34,180 nt of DNA from Gulosibacter sp. 10 (GTDB lineage Bacteria; Actinomycetota; Actinomycetes; Actinomycetales; Microbacteriaceae), in NCBI RefSeq assembly GCF_900163695.1, contig NZ_FUIC01000019.1, positions 1 through 34,180 on the forward strand, read 5' to 3'. Both the position numbers and the translations under genes were made by a program. The notes beneath the pieces are model-generated. The model saw only the letters and a list, made by a program, of their open reading frames with translations. It made no database searches and was not told where the DNA came from. Of the stretch, positions 20,839-29,465 are shown piece after piece. The stretch's first letter is position 1. The number at the start of each line of letters is the position of its first letter.

Positions 20839-21267
20839 CATGTCGATCACCATCGTCATGTCGCCCGTGTGCACCGTGCAGGAGTAGGACGCGGGGACGA
20901 CTGCACCGAAACTGTTGGTTGAACGGACAGTGCCGGACACCTCCCAAATATTGTCCGAAGTCTCTATCGCAGTCTCGCCGCTATAGCTCGCGGTGGACGG
21001 GTCTTTAAGGCGTCGCTCGACGCTGCTGTGACAGGCATCTACCGCCGCATTCTTCGCAGCGAATGGCAGGTAGGGCGTGATGACCCACGCTGCCAAACCG
21101 ATTACGACGACAGCTAGCACGCCGAGGACGATCCAGTTCTTGCGGCGGTTCTTCACCGCCTCCCGGGCCTCGTCTTGGGCCGCCTTTTTGGCGTCAAGTT
21201 CGCGGTCCGCTTTTCGCTGCACGAGCGCTTCGAAGGCGTCGTTGTCGTGAGGCTCCATGTCTCTCAT
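20827..21267 (-). CDS. Leftward membrane-anchored protein in the tail operon
   Basis: 146 residues from the ATG at 21267 (the second Met, at 21258, is an alternative). Layout: a charged cytoplasmic helix (about residues 1-40), one transmembrane helix IVLGVLAVVVIGLAAWVI, then an exported domain of about 80 residues with C-x(8)-LKDPSTASY, IWEVSGTVRSTNSFG and SYSCTVHTG; the two cysteines could form a disulfide. The pattern resembles small membrane proteins found in Gram-positive bacteria and their phages, function unknown. It is oriented against the late operon and convergent with the chaperone. Being separately transcribed, it may be expressed during lysogeny or act in superinfection exclusion (inference). 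Confidence 0.75.
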   Translation of the reverse strand: MRDMEPHDNDAFEALVQRKADRELDAKKAAQDEAREAVKNRRKNWIVLGVLAVVVIGLAAWVITPYLPFAAKNAAVDACHSSVERRLKDPSTASYSGETAIETSDNIWEVSGTVRSTNSFGAVVPASYSCTVHTGDMTMVIDMSIE

Positions 21268-21282
21268 CCTAGGAGGTTTCCT

Positions 21283-21324
21283 GTGGTCGATAAGTCCGTG
21301 AAAGTGACCCCGGCACTCGATTAG
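21283..21324 (+). pseudogene. Duplicated tape-measure start fused to a chaperone-like end
   Basis: GTG 21283 has the same SD context (AGGAGG at 21271) and reads MVDKSVKV exactly like the tape measure at 21752, then diverges to TPALD and a stop. The bases around the stop, CACTCGATT, repeat those at the chaperone end (20829). It is therefore a hybrid scar, tape-measure start followed by chaperone end, left between two inserted cassettes; it may be translated into 13 residues but is not a functional gene. Confidence 0.75.
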
Positions 21325-21737
21325 GGGTACGCCTCCGCGTACACGTCGAGACAAAGATTCGAGATCTCAATGTTTGCGGGAGCGGGGTCCTCGGCCACCT
21401 CGTGGCCGTCGCTGATCAGGCTCAGCGCGGCGTATTGCTTCTCAAACTCCTGACGAAGATCGCCTTCGGTCACGTCAAGGATCGTCACCAGCGTGGGCAC
21501 CAGTCCCGAAGCGGCGTCGGAGTCGTTCTCTCGGATGGCGTCGGTGACTTGGCTTCGCAGGTGGTCGTCGTATGCCTCGCATGCGTCAAGCGCGGTCGTA
21601 ATTTCTGAGTCTTCTGTGACCGCGGCGGGGGTCTCATCAGGGCTTGTTTCCGCTTTCGGTCCGCCCGCTGCGCAGCCGGCGAGTGCGAGAAAACAGGCCG
21701 CGCTCGCGGCGAAGAGTGGGCGCTTCATGCCCCCCAT
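21321..21737 (-). CDS. Leftward lipoprotein in the tail operon
   Basis: 138 residues from the ATG at 21737 (21728 is an alternative: MGG-MKRP). A signal peptide with a lipobox LALAGC predicts lipid attachment to the cysteine at about residue 22, so the mature protein would sit on the outer face of the membrane. The exported part is acidic, helical, and has two cysteines (near residues 53 and 129). No family recognised. Placement next to the tape measure is suggestive: the TP-J34 Ltp lipoprotein blocks superinfection by acting on a tape measure. That parallel is an inference from position and lipoprotein character only. Confidence 0.75.
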   Translation of the reverse strand: MGGMKRPLFAASAACFLALAGCAAGGPKAETSPDETPAAVTEDSEITTALDACEAYDDHLRSQVTDAIRENDSDAASGLVPTLVTILDVTEGDLRQEFEKQYAALSLISDGHEVAEDPAPANIEISNLCLDVYAEAYP

Positions 21738-21751
21738 CTTAGGAGGCTTTT

Positions 21752-24700
21752 GTGGTCGATAAGTCGGTGAAGGTTGTTCTGCGCGCGGACGTAGCGAACT
21801 ACGTGCGTGGCATGCAGGAAGCGGCCCGGTCGACGCGGGAGCTCGAGATGGGTTCGGAGAACATCGACGAGTGGGGCGAGAAGTGGTCCTCCGCCGCCGA
21901 GAACATCGGCGGAAAGATGCTCATCGCTGGCGGTGCGATTGCTGCCGGCCTTGGCCTCGGCGTGAAAGCGGCGGTCGACTGGGAATCGGCGTGGACCGGT
22001 GTGCTCAAGACGGTCGATGGGACGCCGCAGCAGCTGTCGATGGTCGAGGACGGCCTGCGCGAGATGACTTCCGTGCTCCCTGCATCGCACGAGGAAATCG
22101 CGGCGGTCGCAGAAGCAGCCGGCCAGCTTGGTATCCAGACCGAGAATGTTGTCGGGTTCACGCGCACGATGATCGACCTTGGAGAGACAACGAACCTTTC
22201 TGCTGAGCAGGCTGCCATGTCGCTCGCTCAGTTCATGAACATCATGGGCACGTCGCAGAGCGAGGCCGAGAATCTTGGGTCCGCCATCGTGGGGCTCGGC
22301 AACAATTTCGCCACCACGGAATCCAGCATCCTCGAGATGGCGATGCGGCTCGCAGGTGCCGGTGCCCAGGTTGGGTTCACCGAGGGCGAAGTCCTCGGCC
22401 TTGCAACTGCGCTCTCCTCGGTAGGTATCGAGGCTGAGGCCGGCGGTTCGGCCATGTCCAAGGTCATGATCGACATCGCCGCATCGGTCGAGGAGGGCGG
22501 CGACCGGCTCGAACAGTTCGCCGCTGTCGCAGGCATGACCGCGGACCAGTTCGCAACGCTCTGGCGGAAGGACTCGGCTGCAGCGCTGACAGCGTTCGTG
22601 CAGGGCCTCGCAGACGCCGAGTCGCAAGGATCATCCACGCTCGGCATTCTCGCGGATCTCGAAATCACCGAAGTACGGATGCGTGATGCGCTGCTGCGAG
22701 CTTCCGGAGCTGCCGGCACGTTCTCTGAGGCCATGGACATGGGCAACGCCGCGTATGAAGAGAACATCGCGCTCATGGAAGAGGCTGAGCTTCGCTACGG
22801 CACTACCGAATCAAAGCTTGGCATCCTCCGTAACCGATTCACCGAAGCAGGGATCTCAATCGGCACGCACCTGCTACCAGCCCTTGAGCTCGTAGCATCC
22901 GGACTCGGCTCGGTCGCTGACATGATCTCGGGATCGGACGGACCCATGCTGCAACTCGCAGCCTGGGGTGGGGTCGTGGCCGCAGGCGTTCTGCTGGCTG
23001 GTGGCGCCTTCCTCACGCTCATCCCCAAGATCGCGGCGACCAACGCGGCATTACTCACTCTCGGGGTGAACACGACTGGGGCAATGACCGCACTGAGAGG
23101 GCTGTTCTCCCTCAAGGGCGGGATTGCTCTGACCGCGGTGTGGGCGGCGCTAGAACTCGGGCAGGCGGCGCTAGATGCCGTTACTGCTTCGGCAGATGAC
23201 GCGGTGAACGCGCTCAAGGATGCTACCTCGGCCGCGGACGTGATGGCGGCTGCGATGAGTCGAAACACATCTATCGGAGAGGTTTTCGGCTGGCGAGATG
23301 ACGCGAAGGAAGCCGCCGAACTCATGGCGAACCTTGGCGAGCGAATCGATGAGACCAACAAGGCGTGGTACGAGACCTCATCTCAGGCTCGCGATGACAT
23401 TCGCACCTTTGATGCCCTAGGTGAAGCGCTCCGCGATCTCGGAGAGTCGGACGCCCCTGCCGCGGCGGAGGCTTTCAAGCAGATCACGGAGGAAGCGAAT
23501 CTCACTGACGATCAGATCGTCTCCCTGCTGGACCGGATGCCGATGTACCGGGACCAGCTCCGGGACCAAGCGGCCGGCCTCGGGATTGTAGAAGGCCAGC
23601 TCGACACGTACGAGGAGAAGCTTGCTCTCGCTGAGTGGGCGATCGGCAATGCGTCTAGCTCATCGGAGGCATTCGCAGAGGAACTTGAGGCGCAAGAGAC
23701 TGCTGCGGCGGAGGCTGAGGCGCAGATCTCTGCTCTCGCGGATGCCATCCGGGAGTATGACGACCTAGTGTCGGGGCTCATCAATGCCGAGATGGGGTTC
23801 TATCAGGCGGTTGATCAGGCGAATGATTCGCTCGAGAAGAACGGGGTGAATCTCGACCTGACCACCGAGGCCGGGCGCGAGAACATGTCGGCGCTGCTCG
23901 ATCTGGCAGAGACGACCAACAATTGGGCCGCTGATCTTGCTGGCTCCCAGGCTCCTCTAGAGGAGTACGCCGCGGTTATCGCAGATGGGCGGGAGAAGTT
24001 CATCGAGCTGGCCACGGCAATGACTGGCAGCGCGGAGGAAGCCGAAGCTCTCGCGGACCAGCTGTTCATGCTCCCAGAAGATCTCGAGACCGAATATCGG
24101 ATCAACACGAGCACGGTCGCTGACGAACTCACCTACATCCTCGGCCTGCTGCAGGAGATGGACCGCAGCAAGACGAACACGGTCACGGTCGATGCGCTGA
24201 CAGCGGAGGCGCGGCTGCAGCTCGAATCGCTGGGATACGCAGTGGTCGAGCTGACTGATGGATCGTACGCGATCTCTACCGAGCTGAACGATAAGAAGGC
24301 TCGGGAAGAGATGGACGGGCTTGTGGCATGGATTGAGTCGCAGGACGGCTCGGTCGATGTCGAGGCCGATACGTCTGGGGCTGAGTGGTCGATCGATCAA
24401 CTCAACGGGAAGACGATCACGGTCGGCGCCTATATCCGTCAGATTGGCACGTTGCGCGCCTACGGCGGGTTTGATGAGTACGCGTCTGGTGGGATCCGCC
24501 GGAACGTGCCGACCGGGATCTACCCTGGCGGCGCGAACATCGTGAAATTCGCTGAGCCAGAGACCCGGTGGGAGGCGTACATCTCCGGGAAACCCGGGCT
24601 CGAGAAGCAGAACATTGGCTACGCCCTCGAGGCGCTGGACCGGCTCGGGTACTGGCGGGAGTACGCGGATGGTGGCGTGCTGCAGCAGGCGAGCTACCAG

Positions 24701-24859
24701 GCGTCCGCGCCGGTCGTGAACGTGTCCTCCCCGGATCGTGGCATGTCGTTCAGTCAGAACGTGACAGTGACAGAGGCGATGAGTGGCGCGGAACTCGTGT
24801 CGCTGATGCGACGCGAAGCGAAGCGTGCCCTCGCGGACGAGATGAGGAGCTACCGGTGA
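21752..24859 (+). CDS. Tape measure protein
   Basis: 1035 residues from GTG 21752, with SD AGGAGG at 21741. It sets tail length; at about 0.15 nm per residue it predicts a tail near 155 nm. The N-terminus (VVLRADVANYVRGMQEAARSTREL) is typical, followed by a TP901-type tape-measure domain (about residues 70-400), hydrophobic segments such as VVAAGVLLAGGAFLTLIP and a C-terminal domain with GGIYPGGANIVKFAEPETRWEAYISG-like features seen in actinophage tape measures. No lysozyme or peptidase domain is evident within it. The 5' end is duplicated at 21283. Confidence 0.95.
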   Translation: MVDKSVKVVLRADVANYVRGMQEAARSTRELEMGSENIDEWGEKWSSAAENIGGKMLIAGGAIAAGLGLGVKAAVDWESAWTGVLKTVDGTPQQLSMVEDGLREMTSVLPASHEEIAAVAEAAGQLGIQTENVVGFTRTMIDLGETTNLSAEQAAMSLAQFMNIMGTSQSEAENLGSAIVGLGNNFATTESSILEMAMRLAGAGAQVGFTEGEVLGLATALSSVGIEAEAGGSAMSKVMIDIAASVEEGGDRLEQFAAVAGMTADQFATLWRKDSAAALTAFVQGLADAESQGSSTLGILADLEITEVRMRDALLRASGAAGTFSEAMDMGNAAYEENIALMEEAELRYGTTESKLGILRNRFTEAGISIGTHLLPALELVASGLGSVADMISGSDGPMLQLAAWGGVVAAGVLLAGGAFLTLIPKIAATNAALLTLGVNTTGAMTALRGLFSLKGGIALTAVWAALELGQAALDAVTASADDAVNALKDATSAADVMAAAMSRNTSIGEVFGWRDDAKEAAELMANLGERIDETNKAWYETSSQARDDIRTFDALGEALRDLGESDAPAAAEAFKQITEEANLTDDQIVSLLDRMPMYRDQLRDQAAGLGIVEGQLDTYEEKLALAEWAIGNASSSSEAFAEELEAQETAAAEAEAQISALADAIREYDDLVSGLINAEMGFYQAVDQANDSLEKNGVNLDLTTEAGRENMSALLDLAETTNNWAADLAGSQAPLEEYAAVIADGREKFIELATAMTGSAEEAEALADQLFMLPEDLETEYRINTSTVADELTYILGLLQEMDRSKTNTVTVDALTAEARLQLESLGYAVVELTDGSYAISTELNDKKAREEMDGLVAWIESQDGSVDVEADTSGAEWSIDQLNGKTITVGAYIRQIGTLRAYGGFDEYASGGIRRNVPTGIYPGGANIVKFAEPETRWEAYISGKPGLEKQNIGYALEALDRLGYWREYADGGVLQQASYQASAPVVNVSSPDRGMSFSQNVTVTEAMSGAELVSLMRREAKRALADEMRSYR

Positions 24860-25620
24860 ATCCTTCCATGGTCCTCAGAACCCGGTCGGGGTTTACCGCG
24901 TTCGGGCAGCACGAGCACGAACACTCCGCATTCGGGTGGGGTGTGGAGGAGTTCGAGGGCTGGGGCCCGGTGGAGGTACAGGACCGTGACGTGGAGCGGT
25001 GGGGCGACGGCGATCATGCCGTGCAGCCCCGCCGCCGCGCCCGCACGGTTGTCGCGGGCGGTCTCGCGTTGGTGCGCACGTGGGCGGATCTTGCGCGGAT
25101 GCGGGACCAGCTCGCGGCGCTACCCACGAGCGGGGATGTGCTCACGGTCGAGGATCTCGGCGAAACCCGGTGGGTGACTGCCGGGGTCCGCGGGAAGCCG
25201 CTGTTTCGGGAGCGGTACGACCTCGGGGATCCGGCCGCGGATTGGGAGGTCACGTGGAAGGCCGCGGACCCACTCAAGTACGGCCGCACCCGCACGGTCA
25301 CGGTCCCGGCGGGTGGTGCGGTCGAGGTGGAGCATCTCGGGACCGCGGACGCGTGGCCGGTGCTGCGACTCGTCGGGCCGCTGTCCGCGCTAGAGGTGCG
25401 GGCCGGGGGCCGGGCGGTGCGCGTGTCGAGGTCGATCCCGGCCGGTGGCTGGGTGGAGGTCGATACCCGGCGGGCGTGGGCGGTGGATCAGGCGGGCGTG
25501 TCGATCGGCACGGACCTGCGGGGTCGTATGCCGCTGATCCCGTCCGGCGGCGGGCCGGTGTATTTCGATGCCACGGGGTCGGGGCGGCTCGAGCTGACGG
25601 TGACGGACACGTACTACTAG
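24856..25620 (+). CDS. Distal tail protein (Dit-like)
   Basis: 254 residues from GTG 24856, overlapping the tape-measure stop (GTGA); a longer frame upstream lies inside the tape measure and is discarded. Dit proteins form the hexameric hub at the tail tip. Position right after the tape measure and a beta-rich sequence with TWADLARMRDQLAALP, VTWKAADPLKYGRTRTV, and a C-terminal galectin-like strand region (about residues 150-254) fit the family. Confidence 0.8.
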   Translation: MNPSMVLRTRSGFTAFGQHEHEHSAFGWGVEEFEGWGPVEVQDRDVERWGDGDHAVQPRRRARTVVAGGLALVRTWADLARMRDQLAALPTSGDVLTVEDLGETRWVTAGVRGKPLFRERYDLGDPAADWEVTWKAADPLKYGRTRTVTVPAGGAVEVEHLGTADAWPVLRLVGPLSALEVRAGGRAVRVSRSIPAGGWVEVDTRRAWAVDQAGVSIGTDLRGRMPLIPSGGGPVYFDATGSGRLELTVTDTYY

Positions 25621-25629
25621 GAGGCGCCC

Positions 25630-26796
25630 GTGTGGAATGTGGTCGCGGTCGGGGTCGAGGACTGGCTGCCGTTTGTGCCGTCGTTGGACGCGAATCTCGA
25701 GGACGGGTGGTCCTGGAAGCGCGTGCTGAACGGCGTCGGTACGGGCGAGTTCACGATCCGCACGAAAGCGCCCGGTGCGGAGCTGGACGCTGAGACGGTC
25801 GCGAAGCTGGGCCGGGATGGCTGGCGCACCCTCATCGTCGTGGAATGGATCGAGGGGGACCAGCGCACGGCCATGTACGCCGGGTTCGTCACGAGCCTGC
25901 CCGACTATGACCCGGTGTCGGGGGTGTTGCGGTTGCGGACGCAGGACGCGCGCGCGATCCTCCGTAAGCGCGGCATCATGCCCGTGGACCTGAACTATCA
26001 GGGCGAAAGCTTCGGCGCGCAGGTCGGGAATATCAAGGACGCCGTGATCCTATTTGTGCGGGGCGCGTTGATCGGTGGCGTGAACGGGGACCGTTCCCTG
26101 GACTGGCGTGGCCGGGCCGGGTGGGCGCTGCCGGTCACGATCATCGATGACGCATGGGTGGTCGATGACGGCGAGGACTACCGCGTGGACGTGCGCGGCC
26201 GCTCCGCGGAGGACATCATCGCCGACCTGCAAGACCGCGAGGACGCACCCGACATCGACTTCCAGCCGGTCTGGGATGGTGACTCGCTGGCCTGGCAGGT
26301 GATCGTGGACCTCGACCCGCACCGGTGGGATGTGCTGCTGTCCTACGACCCGCATCCGACCGCGCAGGCCGAGATGACCGGGTTCCGGATGCAGGCGGAG
26401 TATCAGCATCAGGTGACCGCGCTCACCGCGATCGGCGGCGGGTCCGGCAAATCCATGATCCAGATCCCTGTCACGCACGACACGATCCGCGCGACCCCGC
26501 ATCAGGGCCTCGATTTGGAGGAGTCCGTGTCCGGGAAACAGGACGACCGGCGCGAGGACGTGCGGTCCATGGGTATCGCGGAGCTGCGGAAGCTGCGCCG
26601 TGGGATCCGCCAATACTCGTTCGGCGTGCACACGTCGGAGCGGCATCCCCCCACGCAGTTCGTGCCGGGCGCGCACGTGCTGCACGACTACCCGGGTGAC
26701 CCGTTCACCCCGGCGCAGCGCATGGAGCACCTGATCCTCTCGGTCGAGGGCGGGCCTGGGCCGGAGCTGGGGTTGGAGGTGGCACAGGTTGGCTAG
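25630..26796 (+). CDS. Minor tail protein (tail-tip hub, Tal-like)
   Basis: 388 residues from GTG 25630, SD AGGAGG. Sits after Dit, where the tail-associated hub protein is normally encoded. The beginning (WNVVAVGVEDWLPFVPSLDANLEDGWSWKRVLNG) and the later WVVDDGEDYRVDVRGRSAEDIIADL and the terminal GAHVLHDYPGDPFTPAQRMEHLIL follow the ReqiPepy6 gp37-like family of actinophage tail proteins. There is no enzymatic domain here; the peptidase lies in the next gene. Hub role is inferred from order. Confidence 0.75.
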   Translation: MWNVVAVGVEDWLPFVPSLDANLEDGWSWKRVLNGVGTGEFTIRTKAPGAELDAETVAKLGRDGWRTLIVVEWIEGDQRTAMYAGFVTSLPDYDPVSGVLRLRTQDARAILRKRGIMPVDLNYQGESFGAQVGNIKDAVILFVRGALIGGVNGDRSLDWRGRAGWALPVTIIDDAWVVDDGEDYRVDVRGRSAEDIIADLQDREDAPDIDFQPVWDGDSLAWQVIVDLDPHRWDVLLSYDPHPTAQAEMTGFRMQAEYQHQVTALTAIGGGSGKSMIQIPVTHDTIRATPHQGLDLEESVSGKQDDRREDVRSMGIAELRKLRRGIRQYSFGVHTSERHPPTQFVPGAHVLHDYPGDPFTPAQRMEHLILSVEGGPGPELGLEVAQVG

Positions 26797-27805
26797 ACCG
26801 AATCTCGCGGAGCAGGAGGACCTGGCCGCGACGACGAAAAACCTCCGCGACTTGAACACCGCGAACCCGCTCGAGAACGGTTCCACGGATCGGGGCACGT
26901 ACACGGTGCGGTCCCGGGGTGAGGGTCTCGTGATCGATGGCGGCGCGTTCCGGGCGCGGGAGAACGCCCTGATCGAGATCCTGTCTCGCCTGTACGGCGA
27001 GTCGATTGACCTCTCCGGACAGCTCCGCGTCTACGGCGACAGTTTGCATTTTCAGCAGCTCCAGGTGGGCACGTCCGACCAGGCCGCAGCCACCTACCTG
27101 AACGGCCCGCTGTTTGCGCGCGGGCAGACCACGGTCGGCACGTCGGCGTCCCCGCAGGGCCTCATCGTGCTCGGCGACACGCAGGCGCGGGGTGGCCTCG
27201 AGGTCGGTACGTCCTCGGACAGGAAGGCCGCGTTTTTCAACGGCAACCTGTGGGCGCGGAACCGCGTGTACATGGAGGAGATCCCTACCGCGGAGGGTGG
27301 TACCGCGGACGCGTTCCGGGTGCTGCTCATCAACTCCGCCGGACAGGTCCACAAGGGCCCGCAGCTCGGTGGGATCGGCGGCGGCACGGACCCCGGCGAC
27401 CCCTCAGGAACCGGCCTGAAGTGGCCGTTCCCGCTGTCCACGATGACCTCCGACTACGGGCCCCGCTCGTCCCCGGGAGGGGTGGGGTCCACGTTCCATC
27501 AGGGCATCGATTTCGGCTGGTACCCGGCAGTGAACGGCGCGCAAATTCCGTCCGCAGGCAAGGGGACCGTGATTTTCGCGGGCTGGACCGACGGGTGGGG
27601 CAACTATGTCCGCGTCGATCACGGCGGGGGCGTGTGGACGGCGTACGCGCACATGTCGGGGTTCGCGGTCTCGGTCGGCCAGCAGGTCAACCAGCGCGCG
27701 ACTCTCGGCTACATCGGCTCAACTGGGCCGTCGACCGGGCCGCACCTGCACTACGAGGTGTGGATCAACGGATCCCGCGTCAACCCGCGTGGATACACGA
27801 GCTAG
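26789..27805 (+). CDS. Tail protein with C-terminal M23 peptidase domain
   Basis: 338 residues from TTG 26789, preceded by GGAGGTGG; no other start fits. Residues 1-200 are beta-structured, like a tail-tip fiber segment. A Gly-rich linker (196-209) leads to an M23 (LytM-type) zinc endopeptidase: H237-x3-D241 in FHQGIDF, H288 in YAHMS and H319-x-H321 in GPHLHYE. M23 enzymes cut peptide bridges of peptidoglycan, so this is likely the tail lysin that opens the wall at DNA entry. All catalytic residues are present. Confidence 0.92.
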   Translation: MARPNLAEQEDLAATTKNLRDLNTANPLENGSTDRGTYTVRSRGEGLVIDGGAFRARENALIEILSRLYGESIDLSGQLRVYGDSLHFQQLQVGTSDQAAATYLNGPLFARGQTTVGTSASPQGLIVLGDTQARGGLEVGTSSDRKAAFFNGNLWARNRVYMEEIPTAEGGTADAFRVLLINSAGQVHKGPQLGGIGGGTDPGDPSGTGLKWPFPLSTMTSDYGPRSSPGGVGSTFHQGIDFGWYPAVNGAQIPSAGKGTVIFAGWTDGWGNYVRVDHGGGVWTAYAHMSGFAVSVGQQVNQRATLGYIGSTGPSTGPHLHYEVWINGSRVNPRGYTS

Positions 27806-27815
27806 GAGCAGTACT

Positions 27816-28253
27816 GTGACGACGATCATCATTGACCGCGAGCGATTCCGCGGCATCATCCACCCGCACACTGTGACGCCCACGCTGGTGCTGGTCCCGC
27901 AGGGCCCCGGCCTCGACGTGTTTCCCGGGCATGAGCCGGTGGTGGTACCCGAGGATGGCCGCACGGAGGTGCCGTCTACGGCGCGCACGGGCGGCACGGT
28001 CTGGTATCAGCTGCAGGCGCTGTGGGAGCACCGCGGCTACTGGCCGCACGACCTGCATATCCCAGAGTCCGGGGAGCACGAGGTCTGCGAGCTCGTGGAG
28101 CTGCAGGAGTGGGAGCAGGCGCAGCTCGACGCCGCCGCGGAGGGCGTCTGGACGCTCGATGAGGACGGCTGCCCGGGCGCGCCTGCACCGGATCCGCTGG
28201 CGGCGCAGATGGCCGCGGTCGGCGCGTCGGGAACGGGGTCTACTGATGGTTGA
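27816..28253 (+). CDS. Minor tail protein, first of a paralogous pair
   Basis: 145 residues from GTG 27816 (SD AGGAGC). The middle (VTPTLVLVPQGPGLDVFPGHEP, then GTVWYQLQALWEHRGYWPHDLHI) parallels the next gene, indicating a duplication of one tail module. The C-terminus is longer, acidic and variable (SGTGSTDG). No known enzymatic motif. Probably a small baseplate or fiber-adaptor protein, judged by location. Confidence 0.7.
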   Translation: MTTIIIDRERFRGIIHPHTVTPTLVLVPQGPGLDVFPGHEPVVVPEDGRTEVPSTARTGGTVWYQLQALWEHRGYWPHDLHIPESGEHEVCELVELQEWEQAQLDAAAEGVWTLDEDGCPGAPAPDPLAAQMAAVGASGTGSTDG

Positions 28254-28713
28254 ACTTCGGTTCCCGCTGCGCCGCTTTGACGGGCACCTGTGGCCTGCGG
28301 GGGTGACGCCCACGCTCGAGCTGGTGCCGTCCGGGCCGGGCGTGGACGCGTGGGGCGCGTACGCCGGCGGCCCCGTCGCCGTGACCGTGGCCGAGGGCGA
28401 GGCCCGCGCCGACGTGGCTCCAACCACGTCGATGCATGGCCGGCACTGGTACACGCTCCGCGCCTCCTGGGCCGAGGACCGGGTGCCGCAGCACGCGTAC
28501 TGGCTCCACAAAATCCGCGTGCCGCACTCCCCGGGGCCGGTGTACCTGCATGACCTCGTGGACGCGGCCCCGGATGACCTGTATCCCCTCCTCGAGGTGT
28601 CGAAAGGCACGACCGATGGGCAGGGGCGTCCGATTCCGCACTCGCGGCACGCGACGCACTGGATCCGCGAGACCGCGGATGGCCGCATGATCTGGATGGA
28701 GAAACGCGAATGA
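28246..28713 (+). CDS. Minor tail protein, second of a paralogous pair
   Basis: 155 residues from ATG 28246, overlapping the previous gene by 8 nt. The pattern VTPTLELVPSGPGVDAW, HGRHWYTLRASWAEDRVPQHAYWLHKIRVP aligns with the preceding gene. The C-terminal part (GRPIPHSRHATHWIRETADGRM) is distinct. It is a likely structural tail protein; exact place in the tail tip unknown. It shares a 4-nt overlap with the next gene. Confidence 0.7.
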   Translation: MVELRFPLRRFDGHLWPAGVTPTLELVPSGPGVDAWGAYAGGPVAVTVAEGEARADVAPTTSMHGRHWYTLRASWAEDRVPQHAYWLHKIRVPHSPGPVYLHDLVDAAPDDLYPLLEVSKGTTDGQGRPIPHSRHATHWIRETADGRMIWMEKRE

Positions 28714-29408
28714 CGTCCTGGCATGACATTACTGAACTGAACCCCGCGTCGGATGCGACGATGGCGGGGCACGTGCTCGACACGGAATCGTCGGTGCGGG
28801 ACGCGCTCGATGACCTGTACAAGCCGCGCTACGCGACGGTGGCGGAGGCCACCGCAGGCACCCGCACGGACCTGCAGCTCAACCCGTCTGTGACCCGGCA
28901 GGCGTTCAACTCGTGGCTGCCCGCGGCGAGCTACGAGGTACGCCCCGAGACCGCGCTATTCGCGTACAACTCGGCTGCGTTCACGCATCAGCCCGGCGCG
29001 CAGTACGCGCTCAACTGGGGCGAAGGTGGCGGGTGGACGAGCTCGGACCCGACTGGCCTCACCGCCACGGACGGCGCCTGGATCGTGGTGCAGAAAGACG
29101 GCCTCTACGAGCTGTCCGCGCACATCGGCATCGGCCGGGAGGAGTCCGTGTCCGGTACCGCGTCGATCTGGTGGGCACTGCCCGGCCGCGGCACGACCCG
29201 CGGGAAGGGATACGGGGTGGCGCAGATGAGCGGCGAGGGCGTGATCAGCGTGCACTCCACGCCGACGCCGATCCTGCTCCGTCAGGGGCAGTCCGTGGCG
29301 CTGCTGACGCATGTGACCGTGGCTCGCCCGATCGCGGGAGACGCCCGAGCGGTATCGCGGATCGCGATCACGCGCCTGGGCCCTGCGCAGGGCTGGGGCT
29401 TCTCCTAA
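28710..29408 (+). CDS. Minor tail protein with C-terminal jelly-roll-like domain
   Basis: 232 residues from ATG 28710. The N-terminal 65 residues are helical (attachment segment). The rest (about 85-230) is beta-rich with YALNWGEGGGWT, GAWIVVQKDGLYELSAHIGI and HSTPTPILLRQGQSVALLTH, resembling the C1q/TNF-like jelly-roll domains used as fiber or adsorption heads in phages. It is probably a tail-tip structural or binding protein. No catalytic motif. It is followed by a terminator. Confidence 0.7.
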   Translation: MTSWHDITELNPASDATMAGHVLDTESSVRDALDDLYKPRYATVAEATAGTRTDLQLNPSVTRQAFNSWLPAASYEVRPETALFAYNSAAFTHQPGAQYALNWGEGGGWTSSDPTGLTATDGAWIVVQKDGLYELSAHIGIGREESVSGTASIWWALPGRGTTRGKGYGVAQMSGEGVISVHSTPTPILLRQGQSVALLTHVTVARPIAGDARAVSRIAITRLGPAQGWGFS

Positions 29409-29420
29409 ACCCGCCGTTTC

Positions 29421-29446
29421 CGCCCTGCTGGGGCGACCCCTTTTTT
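29421..29446 (+). terminator. Terminator-like element before the SGNH tail gene
   Basis: CGCCC/GGGCG or the tighter GGGG-CGA-CCCC hairpin is followed by six T (29441-29446). The next gene's SD GAGGAGG follows immediately, so it may only partly terminate. Confidence 0.6.
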
Positions 29447-29465
29447 GCCTGAGGAGGCCTACTAC

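Noticed and set aside
26050-26904. Leftward frames opposite minor tail genes
   Set aside because: Antisense shadows of genes with convincing ribosome sites and coupled starts.
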